Below are positions 36,736 to 44,179 of a stretch of 64,000 nucleotides of DNA, piece by piece. The position numbers and the translations under genes are program-made. The stretch lies in the NCBI RefSeq assembly GCF_000166715.1, contig NZ_AEMI01000002.1, positions 62,001 through 126,000 of the forward strand, given 5' to 3'. This stretch comes from Leuconostoc gelidum subsp. gelidum KCTC 3527. Its GTDB lineage: Bacteria > Bacillota > Bacilli > Lactobacillales > Lactobacillaceae. Below the pieces are notes generated by a model. It was not told the origin of the DNA. It searched no databases and was given only the letters and a program-made list of their open reading frames with translations. The stretch's first letter is position 1; each line of letters opens with the position of its first letter.

Positions 36736-36846
36736 ATGTTTTCGATTATCATAGAGTTATTTCAATCAATATTGGGTGCCTTTGCTAGTGGTAAAACCGT
36801 TGATCAATATAAAAAAGATAAACAACAAGATAGAACGAAAAGATAG
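36736..36846 (+). CDS. 36-residue peptide of the FQS-SGKT type, copy C
   Basis: A short hydrophobic start MFSIIIELFQSILGAFASGK is followed by the charged tail TVDQYKKDKQQDRTKR. FQSxxGAxxSGKT is shared with the frame at 32723. The site GAAAGGTT precedes the ATG. It could be an amphipathic membrane-binding peptide. Unknown function; the recurrence in two cassettes supports it being a real gene. Confidence 0.55.
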   Translation: MFSIIIELFQSILGAFASGKTVDQYKKDKQQDRTKR

Positions 36847-36862
36847 TAGGCGGGTATGAAAC

Positions 36863-37006
36863 ATGAGCACAGCACTACAAGTTATCTTTTTAATATTTGG
36901 AGCTTTACTAATTGGAGCTTATAGAAAACCCAACCCACGCCAAAAATATCAAAAGTACCTTGGCAGTATTTTATTAGTCGTTGGTATTATAACTCTACTT
37001 AAATAA
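36863..37006 (+). CDS. 47-residue two-helix membrane peptide
   Basis: A helix (LQVIFLIFGALLIGAY), a basic loop (RKPNPRQKYQKY) and a second helix (LGSILLVVGIITLLK). It starts 16 nt after the FQS-type peptide and ends 3 nt before leader copy C. The layout is like the peptide frames at 34675 and 34967. Unknown function. Confidence 0.5.
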   Translation: MSTALQVIFLIFGALLIGAYRKPNPRQKYQKYLGSILLVVGIITLLK

Positions 37007-37009
37007 AAA

Positions 37010-37069
37010 GCACTCGCAGAGTGCGTACATACGTGTGGAGCCACGTTAAAGCCATAATTGGGAGAAATT
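37010..37069 (+). promoter_or_regulatory. Shared hairpin leader element, copy C
   Basis: A perfect hairpin GCACTC-GCA-GAGTGC (37010-37024) is followed by ACGTG-TGGAGC-CACGT (37031-37046), then TAAAGCCATAATTGGGAG and the ATG at 37070. It corresponds to copies A and B in order and spacing. Confidence 0.72.
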
Positions 37070-38050
37070 ATGTTAAACAAAATACCAGAAACAAGGTTAT
37101 CGGATTTTAGAAAAAGAGTAGCCCATGTACTAAAACAAACTTTGGGTGAAAAATTATCTGCAAAGGAAAGATTATTCGTTATCCCAGAAAATCATTTTAA
37201 TATTTATACTATTCTTTTTAAACAAAGCGTTTCTGAGGTGAAAATAACATTTGCGGAAATTAACAACCTTGAAGAAGATAACTTTAGATACATAGACTTA
37301 AAAAAAGAAACAGACGGTGATTTAAATATTGAGGGTTTTAGGCCGGAAAATAACCTAGCGTATTTCCGCAGTATGGGATTCTTAAATGAGGATATTAATT
37401 GGGAAAAGGTAGTTCCATCTTCAATCCAACTGATAGATTTCTCAAGTACCGACCAATACACCGACTTTTGGTTAAAAGCTGACTTTGATTCTATTGAAAA
37501 TAATTTATCTAAAAAACAGTTTGAACTAATTAAATTCAACAGCAATTTGTTAAACCGATCATCCTTCGGATTCAAAGAAATGGTAAACCAGGTCGCAGAT
37601 TCACAGTTCACAGGAATTCTCAATGAGATACTTGGAGCATATAATAAAGGTTGGTTTTACGTATCAGCCTCTGCTATAGGTGGATTGATTGAAATGTTGT
37701 TATACAAAACTGCCGTTAATTACGGTAAAGATAATTTTGAAACTCAACGCGACAAAATTACTAAGAAAAACTACGTAAAAAAAATGCGCGAACTTAGAAA
37801 TTTCACCCAAAAATTAGATGAAAAACAACAAATTCATTTCGACGCATTGGATGAATTAACAATGGATAGAGACTATTTAACACGGAATGCTGTTTCACAC
37901 TATACAAGTGGTTTTGTAAACGAAAGAGAAGTAGAATCACTGTTTGTTGCGTTAACAAATACATACACAAGATATTTTGTGCCTTCTAAAAATTATGCAG
38001 ATAGTCATCCCGAACATACACTAAATCATCTAACTGAATCCGATCAATAA
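37070..38050 (+). CDS. HEPN-like (Abi_C/DUF4145-like) protein, cassette C cargo
   Basis: A 326-residue soluble protein. Residues 1-165 form an N-terminal domain I do not recognise. The C-terminal part (about 185-305) looks like an all-helical HEPN domain: GWFYVSASAIGGLIEMLLYK, KKMRELRNFTQKL, and RNAVSH at 272-277, which fits the HEPN RNase motif R(N/H/D)x3H. Such domains occur in abortive-infection and toxin RNases. The start at 37070 has GGGAG; the TTG 12 nt earlier is rejected. It lies after the XRE-ImmA module and leader copy C, a usual place for phage-borne defence genes. Defence is inferred. Confidence 0.65.
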   Translation: MLNKIPETRLSDFRKRVAHVLKQTLGEKLSAKERLFVIPENHFNIYTILFKQSVSEVKITFAEINNLEEDNFRYIDLKKETDGDLNIEGFRPENNLAYFRSMGFLNEDINWEKVVPSSIQLIDFSSTDQYTDFWLKADFDSIENNLSKKQFELIKFNSNLLNRSSFGFKEMVNQVADSQFTGILNEILGAYNKGWFYVSASAIGGLIEMLLYKTAVNYGKDNFETQRDKITKKNYVKKMRELRNFTQKLDEKQQIHFDALDELTMDRDYLTRNAVSHYTSGFVNEREVESLFVALTNTYTRYFVPSKNYADSHPEHTLNHLTESDQ

Positions 38051-38171
38051 GCTTTTTAACCTCTAAACTAAATGCAGTTTCTGGCATCAAGTATTCCCCT
38101 TCAAATTCATTGTATGATTGTAAAATATACTTCAAAATTTCTACTTCTCGTTCGTTTAATTTTATGTTCAT
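37986..38171 (-). CDS. 61-residue conserved-looking small protein
   Basis: It starts MNIKLNEREVEILKYILQSY at the ATG at 38171, behind the strong site AGGAAGGCGG. The upstream part of the frame to 38273 has no site. It is acidic and helical (LSLEVKKLIDRIQLDDLVYV-like end). Its last 65 nt overlap the 3' end of the convergent HEPN-like gene. I do not recognise the family. Confidence 0.55.
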   Translation of the reverse strand: MNIKLNEREVEILKYILQSYNEFEGEYLMPETAFSLEVKKLIDRIQLDDLVYVRDDYLHNF

Positions 38172-38263
38172 AATATCCGCCTTCCTATTTGTTCTATTAA
38201 TCCACAAGTACGGACTTTTTATATTTTTACTAACTACATATATTCTACAATATGTTGGCTCAC

Positions 38264-38398
38264 AAGGTTGCAATAAAATACAACGCTAATGTAACCTTTT
38301 TTGTAACAAGGTTACACGCTGTGACAACGTTTGTAATGCCTACCATATCAAGTATAATAGACTTAAACAACCAATCATGGTTGCAAAAGGTTACAAAA
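38264..38398. repeat. Cluster of five AAGGTTRCA-type repeats around a promoter
   Basis: Copies occur at 38264-38272, 38291-38300 (reverse), 38308-38316, 38378-38388 (TGGTTGCAAAA) and 38385-38398. The second and third face each other as GTAACC...GGTTAC. A promoter for the gene at 38423 lies between them (TTGTAA at 38331, 16 nt, TATAAT at 38353-38358). The layout fits an operator array or, less likely, iterons. Confidence 0.6.
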
Positions 38399-38422
38399 TT
38401 TACTTAATGATTTAGACAGGTT

Positions 38423-39019
38423 ATGCGGACAGTTACAGACTATAAACAACTAAGTATAAAGAATATTGTCTCTAATATTCACAGTGTTAAGGATTACGTT
38501 AGATTCAATGGCCATAAAGTAAAACTCACGACAACATCCCCTAATTATGGTGGTGTACGTTATTGGTTTGTATGCCCTATCTGTGGTAAACGTAAAGGCA
38601 CCTTGTATGATGTGAAGTCAGTAATGGCTTGTCGTACCTGTGCCAAACTATATTACCCACTGCAAGATAACAAGGTACAACGTGACCATATTTCTAAGTT
38701 TATTTATTATGATAAGTTGCTAGCTGATATTAGAACAGAGTTAAACCCAAAATATGCCTGGCATTTCCATAGTTATTTACGCTATGACCCAATAACTCTG
38801 TCCTTGCACAATAAGCCTAAGGGGATGCACTGGAATACCTATGTTCATAAAATCGAATATATTGATAAATTAATCAACAGAATTTGTACCCTTTTAGACA
38901 TCATACAACTTGAAAAGAAGAGACATGCTGACGAAATAAGTAAACAATATGATGCCATTATTAATGACCCAGACTACCAAGCACGATTAGAGAAAAATAA
39001 GCAATATTTAGCAATATAA
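38423..39019 (+). CDS. Zinc-ribbon protein of mobile-element type
   Basis: A 198-residue protein. A four-cysteine zinc ribbon (C51, C54, C70, C73) sits in the pattern YWFVCPICGKRKGTLYDV and MACRTCAKLYY, which I recall from small proteins of phages and islands. The rest is helical with a charged C-terminal coiled coil (about 145-195, LEKKRHADEISKQYDAI). No catalytic site is evident. It has its own promoter flanked by the AAGGTTRCA repeats and a terminator after the stop. Confidence 0.7.
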   Translation: MRTVTDYKQLSIKNIVSNIHSVKDYVRFNGHKVKLTTTSPNYGGVRYWFVCPICGKRKGTLYDVKSVMACRTCAKLYYPLQDNKVQRDHISKFIYYDKLLADIRTELNPKYAWHFHSYLRYDPITLSLHNKPKGMHWNTYVHKIEYIDKLINRICTLLDIIQLEKKRHADEISKQYDAIINDPDYQARLEKNKQYLAI

Positions 39020-39054
39020 AAACCACGATCTAGTTTAAATCTAGGTCGTGGTTT
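39018..39054. terminator. Bidirectional terminator
   Basis: AAAACCACGATCTAG pairs with CTAGGTCGTGGTTTT (one-base offset) around TTTAAAT, between the zinc-ribbon gene and the convergent small membrane gene. Confidence 0.88.
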
Positions 39055-39060
39055 TCTTTA

Positions 39061-39303
39061 TCATGAACTTTTCTTGTGCGTGGCTAACAGTAAATATAGA
39101 ACAGCTATTGTAGTAACTAAAGAAACAAAATACGTAATATCAACATTTTTATTAACTATGAGCCACGATATAAATACAGAAACATACAATAAGTAATCCC
39201 ACCAAGCTAGTTTTACATTACTATACTTGTAACTTTTATAGATTAACAAAGCCCCAACTAAAATTAACATAAAAATAACTAACCAATAAATAATATTCAA
39301 CAT
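39061..39303 (-). CDS. 80-residue membrane protein
   Basis: Three hydrophobic segments (YWLVIFMLILVGALLIY, WWDYLLYVSVFISWLIV, ITYFVSLVTTIAVLYLLL) with a short basic tail. The ATG at 39303 is preferred over the GTG before it; the ribosome site is weak. Unknown function, in the accessory region. Confidence 0.5.
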   Translation of the reverse strand: MLNIIYWLVIFMLILVGALLIYKSYKYSNVKLAWWDYLLYVSVFISWLIVNKNVDITYFVSLVTTIAVLYLLLATHKKSS

Positions 39304-39748
39304 CACAATACTTCCCTACTTATAATTTTATAATTAATACATTATACATTGAAATTACAATTCTACCAAACGCCCTAATATCCATTTTAAGCGTTGTTAG
39401 CTGTTCATAGTATTAATTATGTCTAATGTTCAAATTATGCCTGTTCTGTTGTGTTTAATTTATTCATTATGTGGGGATGATTAATACCTAGAACACATAT
39501 TTTTGTGCCTTGCTTTGATAGTATGCTCCCTTGCACTTAATATCCCTGTCCTTGTTACCAGAATAGAGAGCACACACATCGTTGTCTTACAAAAATGTTT
39601 AATTTTGAAAAAAATTTATAGGGGCGGGGGATATTTTTAATTTCCATAACCAAAACAGATGAAAAATAAAAAACCACCCTCTATTCTTGAAGAACGTGAT
39701 CTTTAGTCGACTACAACTTACTTAAAGTATAGTAATCTGTGATTATAA
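39304..39748. other. 445-bp stretch without a gene
   Basis: AT-rich and full of stops in all frames. The only unusual bit is a G-run (GGGGCGGGGG, about 39620-39630) followed by a T-rich tract. I see no repeat, RNA or promoter here that I can support. Confidence 0.6.
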
Positions 39749-40093
39749 CTATTTGTTACTCTCAACTCTTGAGTTCAAATAATTAATAATCTTTTTAATA
39801 TAGTCCATATTAATTAAACCAGCAAAAAATTCACCATTCTCGCTCATTACAATATTATCAGGAGATATGTATTGTTTATAACGTTCATCTTTTGAAATAT
39901 AATTTTTCATATCTTCATTTGTTGATAATAAGGTTAACAATGCTTTTTTAGACAATAAAGTTCGTTCTCCGTCATGTTCCTGATAAAAATAATAGCGACG
40001 TGTAAAACCCGCTGTTCGATTCCCAATATTCCACAGAACATCCTTCCAACTATGTTTCTCAAAAATCCCATACTTAACATTACTATCACTCAT
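39749..40093 (-). CDS. Uncharacterised 114-residue protein
   Basis: It starts MSDSNVKYGIFEKHSWKDVL at the ATG at 40093, behind GGGGGAATC. Residues 30-55 (AGFTRRYYFYQEHDGERTLL) look like a beta-rich region; the C-terminus is helical (DYIKKIINYLNSRVESNK). I do not recognise the family. It lies in the accessory region about 440 bp from ssrA. Confidence 0.6.
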   Translation of the reverse strand: MSDSNVKYGIFEKHSWKDVLWNIGNRTAGFTRRYYFYQEHDGERTLLSKKALLTLLSTNEDMKNYISKDERYKQYISPDNIVMSENGEFFAGLINMDYIKKIINYLNSRVESNK

Positions 40094-40390
40094 AATTACA
40101 GATTCCCCCATTAATTTATACCGATACGTTGTTAAACATAAACGTATCATATTTATTCAATAAATAATCATCCCAGTGATCTATTTATGACTTTCTTAGA
40201 AAGTTGTTTTTAGGACTTTTTCAAATTAATTTTCTGTCACATTTATTGAAAATATCAGCTATACTACGTTTTCCTTTTATCGTACCAATAGCCCCCTAAC
40301 ATACGCTCACAGAAACGTTTTAAACATATTTGAGTATAAACACTCAATAACATATCAAGTATATAAACGTTCTTGTTGATGTGCTTAATA

Positions 40391-40456
40391 TTTCCATTTT
40401 GTGTGAATAAAAAATGGCTTACTTACGTAATTAAAATGTTTCCCATTTTGTGTGAA
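40391..40456. repeat. Two direct repeats beside the ssrA 3' end (possible integrase arm sites)
   Basis: TTTCCATTTTGTGTGAA (40391-40407) recurs with one inserted base as TTTCCCATTTTGTGTGAA (40439-40456), start-to-start 48 bp. They lie about 80-145 bp from the ssrA 3' end, where phage integrases usually bind arm-type repeats. No integrase gene remains. The rest of the gap 40094-40534 holds nothing else I can name. Confidence 0.45.
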
Positions 40457-40534
40457 ATGCAGTGCAATGTTTTTCATAAGAAAAAGCGCTACATCAAGGT
40501 TTTGAAACCTCATGCAACGCCATGAAATGCTGAA

Positions 40535-40890
40535 TGGAGTCGAGGGGAGTCGAACCCCTGTCCAAACCACCCGGTACATAAACTTCTACGCTTATAGTAT
40601 TGTCATTTAAATTTCATGATATGTTACGCCACAACACAAGGCCACTACACACCACTAACCTGATTATTTTGACAAACATGTTCCAGATGTAAGCATATTT
40701 GCGATCTGACCTTTTATGACCTAATCTCAGATGTCAGCAACCAAGACTAAGTTACGCTTCACTGTTTTTTAAGCAGCGATTGCGAAAGAGTTTTCGTTTT
40801 TTGCAGTTAAAATGTCTGCCCGTTTTAACGCCCGGATGGCGAAACGCAGTCCATGCCCTAAGCAACCTGTCGAATTCCAAAAACGACCCC
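40535..40890 (-). ncRNA. ssrA: tmRNA
   Basis: Rescues stalled ribosomes together with SmpB. The 5' end GGGGTCGTTTTTGGAATTCGACAGG (40890 down) pairs in its first seven bases with CGACTCC at the 3' end (40535). The T arm GGGGTTCGACTCCCC is clear, and CCA is not encoded. The tag frame at 40769-40804 encodes AKNENSFAIAA and a TAA stop. The 3' end borders an accessory region, in keeping with ssrA as an integration site. Confidence 0.96.
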
Positions 40891-40980
40891 AAAATATGAA
40901 TTCTATCATACAACTACCTTTTTATTAAATCATTTAAATAAAAAAGTTACCGACAAATGTCAATAACTTATTATAACATA

Positions 40981-41778
40981 TTAAAATGCTCTGAAACGTG
41001 CACGTCTTTGTTTGATCAAATCTTGAGGTGATAAAGCATTCAACTGCTTAAATTCATCATCTAACCGTTTGCGCATTAAATTAAATACACGAGTATGGCT
41101 ACGTGACTCTGGGATGACATATTCAATGACTTTTTTTGCTAGTAGGTCCTTTGGCGTCAATCCCATAACAGCTGCCGCCTCATCAGCGCGTTTACTATCT
41201 TTCCATAAAATGGAAGCAAACCCTTCTGGAGACAAAATTGAATAGGTAGCATTTTGAAACATCCATACTTGATCACTTGTTGCTAAGGCTAAAGCCCCCC
41301 CTGAACCACCTTCACCATATATAATAGCAATCATTGGTACAGTGAGCTTCATAGATTCTAAAATAGATGTGGCAATGGCCTCACCCTGTCCTTGTGCTTC
41401 TGCCGTCTTACCTGGAAAAGCACCCGGTGTATTAATAAACGTGATAATTGGCCGATGAAACTTATTCGCCTGTTGCATTAAGCGTTGTGCTTTTCGATAA
41501 CCCCATGGTTCTGGTGAACCATTACGTTTACTTAATTTATCATGAATATCAATACCCTTATCAATTGCAATCACCGTCACGGGTGTGCCATTCAATGCTG
41601 CAATTCCACCTATTACGGACATATCATCGCCGCTTAAACGATCACCATGTAATTCCACAAAGTCTGTAAATATGCCATCAATTATTTCGCGTGCTAAGAA
41701 GCGATCTTCTCGAGATTTTTTAACGACTTCTGCAGGCGTTAATTCATGTTTAAAGAGATTCAATCCAATATTTACCAT
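40981..41778 (-). CDS. accA: Acetyl-CoA carboxylase carboxyltransferase subunit alpha
   Basis: With AccD it transfers the carboxyl group from biotin to acetyl-CoA, giving malonyl-CoA. The protein has 265 residues. ClpP/crotonase-fold motifs are FGDRLSGDD-like VELHGDRLSGDDMSVIGG, TFINTPGAFPGKTAEAQGQGEAIA, and IYGEGGSGGALAL. It lacks the long N-terminal extension of Gram-negative AccA, as usual here. Its start, with GGAGG, is 1 nt after the accD stop. It is the last gene of the fatty-acid operon. Confidence 0.95.
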   Translation of the reverse strand: MVNIGLNLFKHELTPAEVVKKSREDRFLAREIIDGIFTDFVELHGDRLSGDDMSVIGGIAALNGTPVTVIAIDKGIDIHDKLSKRNGSPEPWGYRKAQRLMQQANKFHRPIITFINTPGAFPGKTAEAQGQGEAIATSILESMKLTVPMIAIIYGEGGSGGALALATSDQVWMFQNATYSILSPEGFASILWKDSKRADEAAAVMGLTPKDLLAKKVIEYVIPESRSHTRVFNLMRKRLDDEFKQLNALSPQDLIKQRRARFRAF

Positions 41779-41779
41779 G

Positions 41780-42619
41780 TTAAACCTCCGTCACATGATG
41801 CAATTTCACTATTTTTGCAATTACTTGGTTCAGTTCTGAACGCGGCACAATCTGATCAACAAAACCATTTGTCATCAACGTCTCTGCACGTTGAAAATCT
41901 TTAGGTAATTTTTCATGAATAGTTGATTCAATTACACGAGCACCAGCAAAACCAATTAACGCATGCGGCTCAGCTAAAGTAATGTCGCCCTGCATGGCAA
42001 AGCTTGCTGTGACACCACCTGTCGTTGGATCAGTTAGGACAACAAGATATAACAACCCAGCCTCTTGATGTGCTGCAACAACTGCAGAAACTTTGGCCAT
42101 TTGCATAAGTGAGTTAATACCTTCTTGCATACGTGCACCACCAGATGCGGTAAATAATACAACAGGTAAAAAATTTTCAGTTGCATATTCGAAAAGACGT
42201 GTGATCTTTTCACCGGTCATTGAACCAAGCGATCCCATCATAAAGTATGAATCCATAATACCAAGTGCTACTTTTTCACCTTCAATTTTTGCAACACCTG
42301 TTAAGACTGATTCCCCTAACTCGGTTTGAGATTTAGCTCGTGCAAGTTTGTCGGCATAGCCAGGAAAATCAGGATTCATCATTTCGATTTCTGAATCCAT
42401 TTCTTCAAATGAATCTGTCAGAAGTTCAACTCGTTCACGTGCCTGCAAACGAAACCCATAACCACAATGGTCACAAACACGAAAAGCCCCAAGCTGTTTA
42501 TTATACATTTGCACACCACAATAAGGGCACGCTAGAAATAAACCATCTGGTATACGATCATTGACTGACGCATCCCGCTTAATTTTTGAGGTTGATTTTT
42601 GATTATTATATAAATCCAT
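41780..42619 (-). CDS. accD: Acetyl-CoA carboxylase carboxyltransferase subunit beta
   Basis: Partner of AccA. The N-terminal zinc finger is CPYCGVQ and CDHCGYGF, and the crotonase-fold core is FTASGGARMQEGINSLMQMAK with LTDPTTGGVTASFA. I choose the ATG at 42619 (279 residues), as homologues begin near MDLYNN; a GTG at 42637 is the alternative, and neither has a strong ribosome site. Between accC and this gene lie 180 nt with a long inverted repeat and a possible internal promoter. Confidence 0.93.
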   Translation of the reverse strand: MDLYNNQKSTSKIKRDASVNDRIPDGLFLACPYCGVQMYNKQLGAFRVCDHCGYGFRLQARERVELLTDSFEEMDSEIEMMNPDFPGYADKLARAKSQTELGESVLTGVAKIEGEKVALGIMDSYFMMGSLGSMTGEKITRLFEYATENFLPVVLFTASGGARMQEGINSLMQMAKVSAVVAAHQEAGLLYLVVLTDPTTGGVTASFAMQGDITLAEPHALIGFAGARVIESTIHEKLPKDFQRAETLMTNGFVDQIVPRSELNQVIAKIVKLHHVTEV

Positions 42620-42762
42620 ATTGTAAAGTGCGCTCACTCATTTAAACACCGATTATCCATATATGAACATCATTTTTAATGCTAAAAACGATAATATACT
42701 TAACCAGTAGTAAGCACAAGCCTCCTCTTCATTTTCATCAAATACTTTCTGCCATGAATATA

Positions 42763-42797
42763 ACAATACCGCATATGTTTGCCATACGCGGTATTGT
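42763..42797. repeat. Long inverted repeat between accC and accD
   Basis: ACAATACCGCGTATG pairs with CATATGCGGTATTGT (minus-strand reading, one wobble) around GCAAA, 4 nt beyond the accC stop. There is no T-run, so it is not a classical terminator. It may be an RNA processing or stability element lowering accDA relative to upstream genes; this is an inference. Confidence 0.6.
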
Positions 42798-42800
42798 GCC

Positions 42801-44177
42801 TCACTCACTCTTGGGTAAACTTTCTATCCATCGTGGTAAAAATTCACTTTCTAGATAACGCGTATCAAACTCCCCACGTTGAACTTGGGGGTCATTTAAT
42901 AATGCTTTTTGAAAATTACGGCTGGTATCCACGCCACGTATAACTGTTTCGTCTATAATACGTCGTATTTTAGACATAGCTTGTGAGCGATCAGCGCCAT
43001 GTACAATTAATTTTCCAATCATTGAATCATAAAATGGTTGAATTTTATCACCTGTAAATAACGCTGAGTCAATTCTAATACCAGGACCACCTGTAGGCAA
43101 GAAAGCAAAGTCAATCGTACCAGCACTTGGTGCAAAGTGCCTTTCAGGCTGCTCTGCTGTCAAACGTACTTCTATAGAATGCCCATTCACTTGTACATCG
43201 TCTTGTGAAACAGGCAAATCTTCACCAGCAGCAACTGAAATTTGTAGCTTAATCAAATCTAATCCTGTTACCATCTCAGATACTGGATGTTCCACTTGAA
43301 TACGTGTATTCATTTCCATGAAGTAAAATGAACCATTACGATCTTGCAAAAATTCAATTGTGCCAGTATTAACATAACGCAAGGCTTGGGCAGCACGTGT
43401 CACAATATCACCCAAATGTGCTCGCATTTCTGGTGTTACACCGGTTGCTGGTGATTCTTCCATAACTTTTTGATTATTTCGTTGTAAAGAACAGTTTCGT
43501 TCCGGCAAATAAATCACATGCCCATTTTCATCACGAAATACTTGCATTTCGATATGACGCACACGTTCCATGACTTTTTCGATATACATATGATCATCGC
43601 CGTAAGATGATCGCGCTTCATTCTGTGCATCATCAAATTTGTCAGATAATTCATCTTCGCCATAAACAAAACGCATACCCTTACCGCCACCACCAGCTGC
43701 TGCTTTAAGCAATAATGGATAACCAATACGATTTGCTACTTCTTTTGCCTCGGTAAAATCACGTATAAAGCCGTCTGATCCTGGAATAATCGGCACATTT
43801 GCACGGCGCATTTCTTCACGAGCGTTAGCTTTGTTCCCCATTAATTCAATTGTTTCTGGTCGTGGGCCAATCCATTTTATACCAACTTCACCAACCATTT
43901 CAGCAAACAACGAATTTTCCGCAAGAAAACCGTACCCCGGATGAATTGCTTCTGCCCCTGAAAGCAATGCTGCGCTTAGGATATTTTTCATATTAAGATA
44001 TGAATCTTTTGGTCTAGGGCCACCTACCGAAATTGCCTCATCAGCAATCTGCACGTGTAAACTATCTTTGTCGGCTGTTGAATAAATAGCAACCGATGCA
44101 ATACCCATTTCTTTTAATGTTCGGATAATACGAACGGCAATTTCACCACGATTCGCAACCAATACTTTTTTAAACAC
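42801..44177 (-). CDS. accC: Acetyl-CoA carboxylase biotin carboxylase subunit
   Basis: Carboxylates the biotin on AccB using ATP and bicarbonate. The 458 residues have a normal ATP-grasp layout: N-terminal KVLVANRGEIAVRIIRTLKE, the Gly-rich loop AAAGGGGKGMR, biotin/bicarbonate residues in ERNCSLQRNNQKVMEE and MEMNTRIQVEHPVSEM. It starts 2 nt after the fabZ2 stop and is followed by the 180-nt gap before accD. Confidence 0.97.
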   Translation of the reverse strand: MFKKVLVANRGEIAVRIIRTLKEMGIASVAIYSTADKDSLHVQIADEAISVGGPRPKDSYLNMKNILSAALLSGAEAIHPGYGFLAENSLFAEMVGEVGIKWIGPRPETIELMGNKANAREEMRRANVPIIPGSDGFIRDFTEAKEVANRIGYPLLLKAAAGGGGKGMRFVYGEDELSDKFDDAQNEARSSYGDDHMYIEKVMERVRHIEMQVFRDENGHVIYLPERNCSLQRNNQKVMEESPATGVTPEMRAHLGDIVTRAAQALRYVNTGTIEFLQDRNGSFYFMEMNTRIQVEHPVSEMVTGLDLIKLQISVAAGEDLPVSQDDVQVNGHSIEVRLTAEQPERHFAPSAGTIDFAFLPTGGPGIRIDSALFTGDKIQPFYDSMIGKLIVHGADRSQAMSKIRRIIDETVIRGVDTSRNFQKALLNDPQVQRGEFDTRYLESEFLPRWIESLPKSE

Positions 44178-44179
44178 GA

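Noticed and set aside
32500-40535. Search for an integrase, transposase or relaxase in the accessory region
   Set aside because: No frame with tyrosine or serine recombinase, DDE or relaxase motifs was found, so I do not call a complete mobile element.
40385-40579. 64-residue minus-strand frame across the ssrA 3' end
   Set aside because: It overlaps the tRNA-like domain of tmRNA. The peptide is a chance reading, though it drew attention to the adjacent repeats.
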